DNA from: Sepioteuthis lessoniana
Taxonomy: Eukaryota; Mollusca; Cephalopoda; Myopsida; Loliginidae
DNA length: 64,000 nucleotides
NCBI GenBank assembly: GCA_963585895.1
Contig: OY757939.1
Span: 29,715,731 to 29,779,730, forward strand
Direction: 5' to 3'
The notes under the pieces are model-generated. The model searched no databases, was not told the origin of the DNA, and saw only the letters and a program-made list of their open reading frames with translations. The position numbers and the translations under genes are program-made. This document shows positions 40,101 through 51,753 of the stretch, piece by piece (positions within the stretch are counted from its first letter, which is position 1; each line of letters opens with the position of its first letter).

Positions 40101-40250
40101 GTCAAAAAGTATATTTGCCATGATATTTTACTAAATTGACATACCCGTTGATTGCTTTGAATTTTCAATAACTACATATGAAAATTGGGCTAAAATGATT
40201 ACTTTTAACAGTGTTTTACTTTGTTTACATACTATAATCTTCAGCTTTAA
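37130..40250 (+). repeat. Region 4b: 1557-bp two-dimer tandem duplication
   Basis: B landmarks 37452 and 38231 are repeated at 39009 and 39788, exactly 1557 bp later, with apparently identical sequence including rare marks in the second B: TTTATAATCTATAATC, GTTTTCTCCC, AGTAATGC, AGTTTTCCATGG and TTCAGGGTTTT. The limits quoted are approximate; the match starts and ends within A monomers near 37.1, 38.7 and 40.25 kb, where flanking A sequences differ. Near-perfect identity suggests a very recent event, or an assembly duplication. Confidence 0.87.
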
Positions 40251-41633
40251 ATCCCGTGCTTTCAGTAAAGCTAACTGTTAGCCCGTGCTTATAATTTCAA
40301 AATAAATTAGATTTTCAATGTAATTTGAGCAAAAACGATTACTTTTCCCTGATTTCTCTGTAAGTTTGATAGTGTAAATGATTAATTTTTCATGATTGTT
40401 CAAGTAGTGTTTCTAGTATAAATCTCAGTGTTTTTAAAAGTTCTTATTCATGTTAACGTATATATCGTGAGCAGATACATATGTTTATGTCAAAAAGTAT
40501 ATTTGCAATGTTATTTTACTAAACTGACATACCCGTTTATAACTTTGAATTTTCACTAAATCACGTATGAAAATAAAGCGAAAATGACTATTTCTTAACA
40601 AAGTTTTACTTAGTTTATATGCTATAATCTTCAGCGTTTTATCCCGTGCTTTTAGTAAAGCTAAATTAATATATCGTTTGCCCGTGCATATAATTACAAA
40701 AAAATTGAGATTTTCAATGTCATTTGACCAAAAACGATTACTTTTCCTAGATTTGTCTGTTAGTTTGATAGTGCAAATGATTAGTTTTTCATGGTTGATA
40801 TTTAGTATAAATTTCAGTGTTTTTTTTAAGTTGTTATTTATGTTAACGTATATATCGTGTGCAGATACATATGCTAATGTCAAAAAGTATATTTGCAATG
40901 TTATTTTACTAAATTGACATACCCGTTGATTACTTTGTATTTTCATTAAACTACATATGAAAATTGGGCTAAAATGATTACATTTAACAGTGTTTTACTT
41001 TGTTTACATACTATAATCTTCAGCTTTAAATCCCGTGCTTTCAGTAAAGCTAACTGTTAGCCCGTGCTTATAATTTCAAAATAATTTAGATTTTCAATGT
41101 AATTTGAGCAAAAACGATTACTTTTCCCTGATTTCTCTGTAAGTTTGATAGTGTAAATGATTAGTTTTTCATGATTGTTCAAGTAGTGTTTCTAGTATAA
41201 ATCTCAGTGTTTTTAAAAGTTGTTATTCATGTTAACGTATATATCGTGAGCAGATAAATATGTTTATGTCAAAAAGTATATTTGCAATGTTATTTTACTA
41301 AACTGACATACCCGTTTATAACTTTGAATTTTCACTAAATCACGTATGAAAATAAAGCGAAAATGACTATTTCTTAACAAAGTTTTACTTAGTTTATATG
41401 CTATAATCTTCAGCGTTTTATCCCGTGCTTTTAGTAAAGCTAAATTAATATATCGTTTGCCCGTGCATATAATTACAAAAAAATTGAGATTTTCAATGTC
41501 ATTTGACCAAAAACGATTACTTTTCCTAGATTTGTCTGTTAGTTTGATAGTGCAAATGATTAGTTTTTCATGGTTGTTATTTAGTATAAATTTCAGTGTT
41601 TTTTTTAAGTTGTTATTTATGTTAACGTATATA

Positions 41634-42022
41634 TCGTGTGCAGATACATATGCTAATGTCAAAAAGTATATTTGCAATGTTATTTTACTAAATTGACATA
41701 CCCGTTGATTGCTTTGAATTTTCATTAAACTACATATGAAAATTGGGCTAAAATGATTACATTTAACAGTGTTTTTTTTTGTTTACATACTATAATCTTC
41801 AGCTTTAAATCCCGTGCTTTCAGTAAAGCTAACTGTTAGCCCGTGCTTATAATTTCAAAATAAATTAGATTTTCAATGTAATTTGAGCAAAAACGATTAC
41901 TTTTCCCTGATTTCTCTGTAAGTTTGATAGTGTAAATGATTAGTTTTTCATGATTGTTCAAGTAGTGTTTCTAGTATAAATCTCAGTGTTTTTAAAAGTT
42001 GTTATTCATGTTAACGTATATA
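41634..42022 (+). repeat. Representative type A monomer (389 bp)
   Basis: This is a well-preserved A unit chosen as a reference. It starts at TCGTGTGCAG and ends just before the next TCGTGAGCAG. Order of landmarks: junction core (first 70 bp or so); a variable segment with GAAAATTGGGCTAAAA; the block CCCGTGCTT - palindrome GCTAACTGTTAGC - CCCGTGCTT; then AATTTGAGCAAAAACGATTAC; the A-specific TTCCCTGATTTCTCTG; and the A-specific tail TTCAAGTAGTGTTTCTAG, which has no counterpart in B. This copy has a local T-run replacing the usual TTTTACTTTG near 41771. Subtypes of A elsewhere differ mainly at TTCAAGTAG versus TTTACGTAG and at the segment after the core. Confidence 0.95.
41811..41848 (+). repeat. 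Direct repeats flanking a 13-bp palindrome in A (one instance)
   Basis: In type A, CCCGTGCTT occurs twice, 29 bp apart (41811 and 41840). Between them lies GCTAACTGTTAGC (41828-41840), two perfect 6-bp arms around one T. The segment is an indel hotspot: six copies in region 2 lack AACT (near 3300, 7188, 9518, 12622, 17283 and 20391), one copy lacks 12 bp (near 55831), and the homologous B segment carries a different AT-rich insertion. Three A units near 192, 967 and 2523 break one arm by substitution (GCGAACTG). The arrangement could form a small hairpin, but no function is shown. Confidence 0.75.
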
Positions 42023-42093
42023 TCGTGAGCAGATACATATGTTTATGTCAAAAAGTATATTTGCAATGTTATTTTACTAAACTGACATACCCG
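42002..42093 (+). repeat. Conserved junction core shared by A and B (one instance)
   Basis: This stretch of about 92 bp straddles every monomer boundary, from TTATTCATGTTAACG through ATATATCGTG and GCAGATACATATGTT to ACTGACATACCCGTT. Across typical A and B copies it shows only about four to six fixed differences (CATGTTAA preceded by C or T; GTG-A/T-GCAG; GTT-T/A-ATG; AAA-C/T-TGAC), whereas the following 100 bp differs at many more sites. It includes the palindromes GTTAAC and ACATATGT. Low divergence could reflect a constrained protein-binding segment or frequent A-B gene conversion here; the sequence cannot separate these. Confidence 0.7.
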
Positions 42094-42412
42094 TTTATAA
42101 CTTTGAATTTTCACTAAATCACGTATGAAAATAAAGCGAAAATGACTATTTCTTAACAAAGTTTTACTTAGTTTATATGCTATAATCTTCAGCGTTTTAT
42201 CCCGTGCTTTTAGTAAAGCTAAATTAATATATCGTTTGCCCGTGCATATAATTACAAAAAAATTGAGATTTTCAATGTCATTTGACCAAAAACGATTACT
42301 TTTCCTAGATTTGTCTGTTAGTTTGATAGTGCAAATGATTAGTTTTTCATGGTTGTTATTTAGTATAAATTTCAGTGTTTTTTTTAAGTTGTTATTTATG
42401 TTAACGTATATA
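42023..42412 (+). repeat. Representative type B monomer (390 bp)
   Basis: This is a reference B unit, from TCGTGAGCAG to just before TCGTGTGCAG. It differs from A by scattered substitutions and a few indels. B has ATGAAAATAAAGCG where A has GAAAATTGGGC; an AT-rich insertion (AAATTAATATATCGTTTG) replaces the A palindrome; TTTGACCAAAAACG replaces TTTGAGCAAAAACG; TTCCTAGATTTGTCTG replaces TTCCCTGATTTCTCTG; and B lacks the A tail segment. B is 389 bp in the first third of the window and usually 390 bp after 33 kb. The difference comes from the T-run and the TTTTTAG/TTATTTAG site near its end. Confidence 0.95.
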
Positions 42413-45400
42413 TCGTGTGCAGATACATATGTTAATGTCAAAAAGTATATTTGCCATGATATTTTACTAAATTGACATACCCGTTGATTGCTTTGAATTT
42501 TCAATAACTACATATGAAAATTGGGCTAAAATGATTACTTTTAACAGTGTTTTACTTTGTTTACATACTATAATCTTCAGCTTTAAATCCCGTGCTTTCA
42601 GTAAAGCTAACTGTTAGCCCGTGCTTATAATTTCAAAATAAATTAGATTTTCAATGTAATTTGAGCAAAAACGATTACTTTTCCCTGATTTCTCTGTAAG
42701 TTTGATAGTGTAAATGATTAGTTTTTCATGATTGTTCAAGTAGTGTTTCTAGTATAAATCTCAGTGTTTTTAAAAGTTGTTATTCATGTTAACGTATATA
42801 TCGTGAGCAGATACATATGTTTATGTCAAAAAGTATATTTGCAATGTTATTTTACTTAACTGACATACCCGTTTATAACTTTGAATTTTCACTAAATCAC
42901 GTATGAAAATAAAGCGAAAATGACTATTTCTTAACAAAGTTTTACTTAGTTTATATGCTATAATCTTCAGCGTTTTATCCCGTGCTTTTAGTAAAGCTAA
43001 ATTAATATATCGTTTGCCCGTGCATATAATTACAAAAAAATTGAGATTTTCAATGTCATTTGACCAAAAACGATTACTTTTCCTAGATTTGTCTGTTAGT
43101 TTGATAGTGCAAATGATTAGTTTTTCATGGTTGTTATTTAGTATAAATTTCAGTGTTTTTTTTAAGTTGTTATTTATGTTAACGTATATATCGTGTGCAG
43201 ATACATATGATAATGTCAAAAAGTATATTTGCCATGATATTTTACTAAATTGACATACCCGTTGATTGCTTTGAATTTTCAATAACAACATATGAAAATT
43301 GGGCTAAAATGATTACTTTTAACAGTGTTTTACTTTGTTTACATACTATAATCTTCAGCTTTAAATCCCGTGCTTTCAGTAAAGCTAACTGTTAGCCCGT
43401 GCTTATAATTTCAAAATAAATTAGATTTTCAATGTAATTTGAGCAAAAACGATTACTTTTCCCTGATTTCTCTGTAAGTTTGATAGTGTAAATGATTAGT
43501 TTTTCATGATTGTTCAAGTAGTGTTTCTAGTATAAATCTCAGTGTTTTTAAAAGTTGTTATTCATGTTAACGTATATATCGTGAGCAGATACATATGTTT
43601 ATGTCAAAAAGTATATTTGCAATGTTATTTTACTAAACTGACATACCCGTTTATAACTTTGAATTTTCACTAAATCACGTATGAAAATAAAGCGAAAATG
43701 ACTATTTCTTAACAAAGTTTTACTTAGTTTATAATCTATAATCTTCAGCGTTTTCTCCCGTGCTTTTAGTAATGCTAAATTAATATATCGTTTGCCCGTG
43801 CATATAATTACAAAAAAATTGAGATTTTCAATGTCATTTGACCAAAAACGATTACTTTTCCTAGATTTGTCTGTTAGTTTGATAGTGCAAATGATTAGTT
43901 TTCCATGGTTGTTATTTAGTATAAATTTCAGGGTTTTTTTTTAAGTTGTTATTTATGTTAACGTATATATCGTGTGCAGATACATATGTTAATGTCAAAA
44001 AGTATATTTGCCATGATATTTTACTAAATTGACATACCCGTTGATTGCTTTGAATTTTCAATAACTACATATGAAAATTGGGCTAAAATGATTACTTTTA
44101 ACAGTGTTTTACTTTGTTTACATACTATAATCTTCAGCTTTAAATCCCGTGCTTTCAGTAAAGCTAACTGTTAGCCCGTGCTTATAATTTCAAAATAAAT
44201 TAGATTTTCAATGTAATTTGAGCAAAAACGATTACTTTTCCCTGATTTCTCTGTAAGTTTGATAGTGTAAATGATTAATTTTTCATGATTGTTCAAGTAG
44301 TGTTTCTAGTATAAATCTCAGTGTTTTTAAAAGTTCTTATTCATGTTAACGTATATATCGTGAGCAGATACATATGTTTATGTCAAAAAGTATATTTGCA
44401 ATGTTATTTTACTAAACTGACATACCCGTTTATAACTTTGAATTTTCACTAAATCACGTATGAAAATAAAGCGAAAATGACTATTTCTTAACAAAGTTTT
44501 ACTTAGTTTATATGCTATAATCTTCAGCGTTTTATCCCGTGCTTTTAGTAAAGCTAAATTAATATATCGTTTGCCCGTGCATATAATTACAAAAAAATTG
44601 AGATTTTCAATGTCATTTGACCAAAAACGATTACTTTTCCTAGATTTGTCTGTTAGTTTGATAGTGCAAATGATTAGTTTTTCATGGTTGTTATTTAGTA
44701 TAAATTTCAGTGTTTTTTTTAAGTTGTTATTTATGTTAACGTATATATCGTGTGCAGATACATATGTTAATGTCAAAAAGTATATTTGCCATGATATTTT
44801 ACTAAATTGACATACCCGTTGATTGCTTTGAATTTTCAATAACTACATATGAAAATTGGGCTAAAATGATTACTTTTAACAGTGTTTTACTTTGTTTACA
44901 TACTATAATCTTCAGCCTTAAATCCCGTGCTTTCAGTAAAGCTAACTGTTAGCCCGTGCTTATAATTTCAAAATAAATTAGATTTTCAATGTAATTTGAG
45001 CAAAAACGATTACTTTTCCCTGATTTCTCTGTAAGTTTGATAGTGTAAATGATTAGTTTTTCATGATTGTTCAAGTAGTGTTTCTAGTATAAATCTCAGT
45101 GTTTTTAAAAGTTGTTATTCATGTTAACGTATATATCGTGAGCAGATACATATGTTTATGTCAAAAAGTATATTTGCAATGTTATTTTACTAAACTGACA
45201 TACCCGTTTATAACTTTGAATTTTCACTAAATCACGTATGAAAATAAAGCGAAAATGACAATTTCTTAACAAAGTTTTACTTAGTTTATATGCTATAATC
45301 TTCAGCGTTTTATCCCGTGCTTTTAGTAAAGCTAAATTAATATATCGTTTGCCCGTGCATATAATTACAAAAAAATTGAGATTTTCAATGTCATTTGACC

Positions 45401-47082
45401 AAAAACGATTACTTTTCCTAGATTTGTCTGTTAGTTTGATAGTGCAAATGATTAGTTTTTCATGGTTGTTATTTAGTATAAATTTCAGTGTTTTTTTTAA
45501 GTTGTTATTTATGTTAACGTATATATCGTGTGCAGATACATATGCTAATGTCAAAAAGTATATTTGCAATGTTATTTTACTAAATTGACATACCCGTTGA
45601 TTACTTTGTATTTTCATTAAACTACATATGAAAATTGGGCTAAAATGATTACATTTAACAGTGTTTTACTTTGTTTACATACTATAATCTTCAGCTTTAA
45701 ATCCCGTGCTTTCAGTAAAGCGATCTGTTAGCCCGTGCTTATAATTTCAAAATAAATTAGATTTTCAATGTAATTTGAGCAAAAACGATTACTTTTTCCT
45801 GATTTCTCTGTAAGTTTGATAGTGTAAATGATTAGTTTTTCATGATTGTTCAAGTAGTGTTTCTAGTATAAATTTCAGTGTTTTTAAAAGTTGTTATTCA
45901 TGTTAACGTATATATCGTGAGCAGATACATATGTTTATATCAAAAAGTATATTTGCAATGTTATTTTACTTAACTGACATACCCGTTTATAACTTTGAAT
46001 TTTCACTAAATCACGTATGAAAATAAAGCGAAAATGACTATTTCTTAACAAAGTTTTACTTAGTTTATATGCTATAATCTTCAGCGTTTTATCCCGTGCT
46101 TTTAGTAAAGCTAAATTAATATATCGTTTGCCCGTGCATATAATTACAAAAAAATTGAGATTTTCAATGTCATTTGACCAAAAACGATTACTTTTCCTAG
46201 ATTTGTCTGTTAGTTTGATAGTGCAAATGATTAGTTTTTCATGGTTGTTATTTAGTATAAATTTCAGTGTTTTTTTTAAGTTGTTATTTATGTTAACGTA
46301 TATATCGTGTGCAGATACATATGATAATGTCAAAAAGTATATTTGCCATGATATTTTACTAAATTGACATACCCGTTGATTGCTTTGAATTTTCAATAAC
46401 TACGTATGAAAATTGGGCTAAAATGATTACTTTTAACAGTGTTTTACTTTGTTTACATACTATAATCTTCAGCTTTAAATCCCGTGCTTTCAGTAAAGCT
46501 AACTGTTAGCCCGTGCTTATAATTTCAAAATAAATTAGATTTTCAATGTAATTTGAGCAAAAACGATTACTTTTCCCTGATTTCTCTGTAAGTTTGATAG
46601 TGTAAATGATTAGTTTTTCATGATTGTTCAAGTAGTGTTTCTAGTATAAATCTCAGTGTTTTTAAAAGTTCTTATTCATGTTAACGTATATATCGTGAGC
46701 AGATACATATGTTTATGTCAAAAAGTATATTTGCAATGTTATTTTACTAAACTGACATACCCGTTTATAACTTTGAATTTTCACTAAATCACGTATGAAA
46801 ATAAAGCGAAAATGACTATTTCTTAACAAAGTTTTACTTAGTTTATATGCTATAATCTTCAGCGTTTTATCCCGTGCTTTTAGTAAAGCTAAATTAATAT
46901 ATCGTTTGCCCGTGCATATAATTACAAAAAAATTGAGATTTTCAATGTCATTTGACCAAAAACGATTACTTTTCCTAGATTTGTCTGTTAGTTTGATAGT
47001 GCAAATGATTAGTTTTTCATGGTTGTTATTTAGTATAAATTTCAGTGTTTTTTTTAAGTTGTTATTTATGTTAACGTATATA

Positions 47083-49417
47083 TCGTGTGCAGATACATAT
47101 GTTAATGTCAAAAAGTATATTTGCCATGATATTTTACTAAATTGACATACCCGTTGATTGCTTTGAATTTTCAATAACTACATATGAAAATTGGGCTAAA
47201 ATGATTACTTTTAACAGTGTTTTACTTTGTTTACATACTATAATCTTCAGCTTTAAATCCCGTGCTTTCAGTAAAGCTAACTGTTAGCCCGTGCTTATAA
47301 TTTCAAAATAATTTAGATTTTCAATGTAATTTGAGCAAAAACGATTACTTTTCCCTGATTTCTCTGTAAGTTTGATAGTGTAAATGATTAGTTTTTCATG
47401 ATTGTTCAAGTAGTGTTTCTAGTATAAATCTCAGTGTTTTTAAAAGTTGTTATTCATTTTAACGTATATATCGTGAGCAGATAAATATGTTTATGTCAAA
47501 AAGTATATTTGCAATGTTATTTTACTAAACTGACATACCCGTTTATAACTGTGATTTATCACTAAATCACGTATGAAAATAAAGCGAAAATGACTATTTC
47601 TTAACAATGTTTTACTTAGTTTATATGCTATAATCTTCAGCGTTTTATCCCGTGCTTTTAGTAAAGCTAAATTAATATATCGTTTGCCCGTGCATATAAT
47701 TACAAAAAAATTGAGATTTTCAATGTCATTTGACCAAAAACGATTACTTTTCCTAGATTTGTCTGTTAGTTTGATAGTGCAAATGATTAGTTTTTCATGG
47801 TTGTTATTTAGTATAATTTTCAGTGTTTTTTTTAAGTTGTTATTTATGTTAACGTATATATCGTGTGCAGATACATATGCTAATGTCAAAAAGTCTATTT
47901 GCAATGTTATTTTACTAAATTGACATACCCGTTGATTACTTTGTATTTTCATTAAACTACATATGAAAATTGGGCTAAAATGATTACATTTAACAGTGTT
48001 TTACTTTGTTTACATACTATAATCTTCAGCTTTAAATCCCGTGCTTTCAGTAAAGCTAACTGTTAGCCCGTGCTTATAATTTCAAAATAAATTAGATTTT
48101 CAATGTAATTTGAGCAAAAACGATTACTTTTCCCTGATTTCTCTGTAAGTTTAATAGTGTAAATGATTAGTTTTTCATGATTGTTCAAGTAGTGTTTCTA
48201 GTATAAATCTCAGTGTTTTTAAAAGTTGTTATTCATGTTAACGTATATATCGTGAGCAGATACATATGTTTATGTCAAAAAGTATATTTTCAATGTTATT
48301 TTACTAAACTGACATACCCGTTTATAACTTTGAATTTTCACTAAATCACGTATGAAAATAAAGCGAAAATGATTATTTCTTAACAAAGTTTTACTTACTT
48401 TATATGCTATAATCTTCAGCGTTTTATCCGGTGCTTTTAGTAAAGCTAAATTAATATATCGTTTGCCCGTGCATATAATTACAAAAAAATTGAGATTTTC
48501 AATGTCATTTGACCAAAAACGATTACTTTTCCTAGATTTGTCTGTTAGTTTGATAGTGCAAATGATTAGTTTTTCATGGTTGTTATTTAGTATAAATTTC
48601 AGTGTTTTTTTTAAGTTGTTATTTATGTTAACGTATATATCGTGTGCAGATACATATGATAATGTCAAAAAGTATATTTGCCATGATATTTTATTAAATT
48701 GACATACCCGTTGATTGCTTTGAATTTTCAATAACTACATATGAAAATTGGGCTAAAATGATTACTTTTAACAGTGTTTTACTTTGTTTACATACTATAA
48801 TCTTCAGCTTTAAATCCCGTGCTTTCAGTAAAGCTAACTGTTAGCCCGTACTAATAATTTAAAAATAAATTAGATTTTCAATGTAATTTGAGCAAAAACG
48901 ATTACTTTTCCCTGATTTCTCTGTAAGTTTGATAGTGTAAATGATTAATTTTTCATGATTGTTCAAGTAGTGTTTCTAGCATAAATCTCAGTGTTTTTAA
49001 AAGTTCTTATTCATGTTAACGTATATATCGTGAGCAGATACATATGTTTACGTCAAAAAGTATATTTGCAATGTTATTTTACTAAACTGACATACCCGTT
49101 TATAACTTTGAATTTTCACTAAATCACGTATGAAAATAAAGCGTAAATGACTATTTCTTAACAAAGTTTTACTTAGTTTATATGCTATAATCTTCAGCGT
49201 TTTATCCCGTGCTTTTAGTAAAGCTAAATTAATATATCGTTTGCCCGTGCATATAATTACAAAAAAATTGAGATTTTCAATGTCATTTGACCAAAAACGA
49301 TTACTTTTCCTAGATTTGTCTGTTAGTTTGATAGTGCAAATGATTAGTTTTTCATGGTTGTTATTTAGTATAAATTTCAGTGTTTTTTTTAAGTTGTTAT
49401 TTATGTTAACGTATATA
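47083..49417 (+). repeat. Region 4d: three-dimer HOR, copy 1 (about 2335 bp)
   Basis: B landmarks are 47573, 48352 and 49130. The first B has ACTGTGATTTATCAC and GTATAATTTTCAG and is followed by an A with AAAGTCTATTTGC. The second B has TTTTACTTACTTTATATG and ATCCGGTGC and is followed by an A with GATAATGTC and TTTTATTAAATTG. The second and third A units and the second B recur 2336 bp later. The third dimer has CCCGTACTAATAATTTAAAA and TTTACGTCAAAAAG, which recur not in the next copy but 4671 bp downstream at 53801. Confidence 0.85.
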
Positions 49418-51753
49418 TCGTGTGCAGATACATATGCTAATGTCAAAAAGTATATTTGCAATGTTATTTTACTAAATTGACATACCCGTTGATTACTTTG
49501 TATTTTCATTAAACTACATATGAAAATTGGGCTAAAATGATTACATTTAACAGTGTTTTACTTTGTTTACATACTATAATCTTCAGCTTTAAATCCCGTG
49601 CTTTCAGTAAAGCTAACTGTTAGCCCATGCTTATAATTTCAAAATAATTTAGATTTTCAATGTAATTTGAGCAAAAACGATTACTTTTCCCTGATTTCTC
49701 TGTAAGTTTGATAGTGTAAATGATTAGTTTTTCATGATTGTTCAAGTAGTGTTTCTAGTATAAATCTCAGTGTTTTTAAAAGTTGTTATTCATGTTAACG
49801 TATATATCGTGAGCAGATACATATGTTTATGTCAAAAAGTATATTTGCAATGTTATTTTACTAAACTGACATACCCGTTTATAACTTTGAATTTTCACTA
49901 AATCACGTATGAAAATAAAGCGTAAATGACTATTTCTTAACAATGTTTTACTTAGTTTATATGCTATAATCTTCAGCGTTTTATCCCGTGCTTTTAGTAA
50001 AGCTAAATTAATATATCGTTTGCCCGTGCATATAATTACAAAAAAATTGAGATTTTCAATGTCATTTGACCAAAAACGATTACTTTTCCTAGATTTGTCT
50101 GTTAGTTTGATAGTGCAAATGATTACTTTTTCATGGTTGTTATTTAGTATAATTTTCAGTGTTTTTTTTAAGTTGTTATTTATGTTAACGTATATATCGT
50201 GTGCAGATACATATGCTAATGTCAAAAAGTCTATTTGCAATGTTATTTTACTAAATTGACATACCCGTTGATTACTTTGTATTTTCATTAAACTACATAT
50301 GAAAATTGGGCTAAAATGATTACATTTAACAGTGTTTTACTTTGTTTACATACTATAATCTTCAGCTTTAAATCCCGTGCTTTCAGTAAAGCTAACTGTT
50401 AGCCCGTGCTTATAATTTCAAAATAAATTAGATTTTCAATGTAATTTGAGCAAAAACGATTACTTTTCCCTGATTTCTCTGTAAGTTTAATAGTGTAAAT
50501 GATTAGTTTTTCATGATTGTTCAAGTAGTGTTTCTAGTATAAATCTCAGTGTTTTTAAAAGTTGTTATTCATGTTAACGTATATATCGTGAGCAGATACA
50601 TATGTTTATGTCAAAAAGTATATTTGCAATGTTATTTTACTAAACTGACATACCCGTTTATAACTTTGAATTTTCACTAAATCACGTATGAAAATAAAGC
50701 GAAAATGATAATTTCTTAACAAAGTTTTACTTACTTTATATGCTATAATCTTCAGCGTTTTATCCGGTGCTTTTAGTAAAGCTAAATTAATATATCGTTT
50801 GCCCGTGCATATAATTACAAAAAAATTGAGATTTTCAATGTCATTTGACCAAAAACGATTACTTTTCCTAGATTTGTCTGTTAGTTTGATAGTGCAAATG
50901 ATTAGTTTTTCATGGTTGTTATTTAGTATAAATTTCAGTGTTTTTTTTAAGTTGTTATTTATGTTAACGTATATATCGTGTGCAGATACATATGATAATG
51001 TCAAAAAGTATATTTGCCATGATATTTTATTAAATTGACATACCCGTTGATTGCTTTGAATTTTCAATAACTACATATGAAAATTGGGCTAAAATGATTA
51101 CTTTTAACAGTGTTTTACTTTGTTTACATACTATAATCTTCAGCTTTAAATCCCGTGCTTTCAGTAAAGCTAACTGTTAGCCCGTGCTTATAATTTCAAA
51201 ATAAATTAGATTTTCAATGTAATTTGAGCAAAAACGATTACTTTTCCCTGATTTCTCTGTAAGTTTGATAGTGTAAATGATTAGTTTTTCATGATTGTTC
51301 AAGTAGTGTTTCTAGTATAAATCTCAGTGTTTTTAAAAGTTGTTATTCATGTTAACGTATATATCGTGAGCAGATACATATGTTTATGTCAAAAAGTATA
51401 TTTGCAATGTTATTTTACTAAACTGACATACCCGTTTATAACTTTGAATTTTCACTAAATCACGTATGAAAATAAAGCGTAAATGACTATTTCTTAACAA
51501 TGTTTTACTTAGTTTATATGCTATAATCTTCAGCGTTTTATCCCGTGCTTTTAGTAAAGCTAAATTAATATATCGTTTGCCCGTGCATATAATTACAAAA
51601 AAATTGAGATTTTCAATGTCATTTGACCAAAAACGATTACTTTTCCTAGATTTGTCTGTTAGTTTGATAGTGCAAATGATTAGTTTTTCATGGTTGTTAT
51701 TTAGTATAAATTTCAGTGTTTTTTTTAAGTTGTTATTTATGTTAACGTATATA
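49418..51753 (+). repeat. Region 4d: three-dimer HOR, copy 2 (2336 bp)
   Basis: B landmarks 49909, 50688 and 51466 lie 2336 bp after those of copy 1. AAAGTCTATTTGC, TTTTACTTACTTTATATG, ATCCGGTGC and GATAATGTC are all shared. The first B lacks the ACTGTGATTTATCAC mark of copy 1, and the third dimer lacks CCCGTACTAATAATTT, so copies have been altered at both edges by exchange with other array members. Confidence 0.85.

Larger units (their letters stand above)
40077..47082 (+). repeat. Region 4c: nine dimers of the TTGTTATTTAG family
   Basis: B landmarks are 40567, 41346, 42125, 42903, 43681, 44460, 45238, 46017 and 46795. A units fall into two groups: TGCTAATGTC with TTTTCATTAAAC, and GTTAATGTC or GATAATGTC with GCCATGATATT and TTTTCAATAAC. 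The B at 43681 carries the same rare marks as 38231 and 39788. The B units at 42903 and 46017 share TTTTACTTAACTGAC and are each followed by a GATAATGTC A, giving a 3114-bp (four-dimer) correspondence. No gene or other element is present. Confidence 0.85.

Noticed and set aside
41790-41805. ACTATAATCTTCAG / GCTATAATC as a bacterial -10 promoter or TATA box
   Set aside because: AT-rich DNA makes such matches common. No consistent -35 partner or downstream gene exists, and the motif simply repeats with each monomer.
42002-42093. CENP-B box or telomere repeat in the conserved core
   Set aside because: I see no match to the CENP-B box pattern (TTCG....A..CGGG) in A or B, and no short telomere-type repeat.
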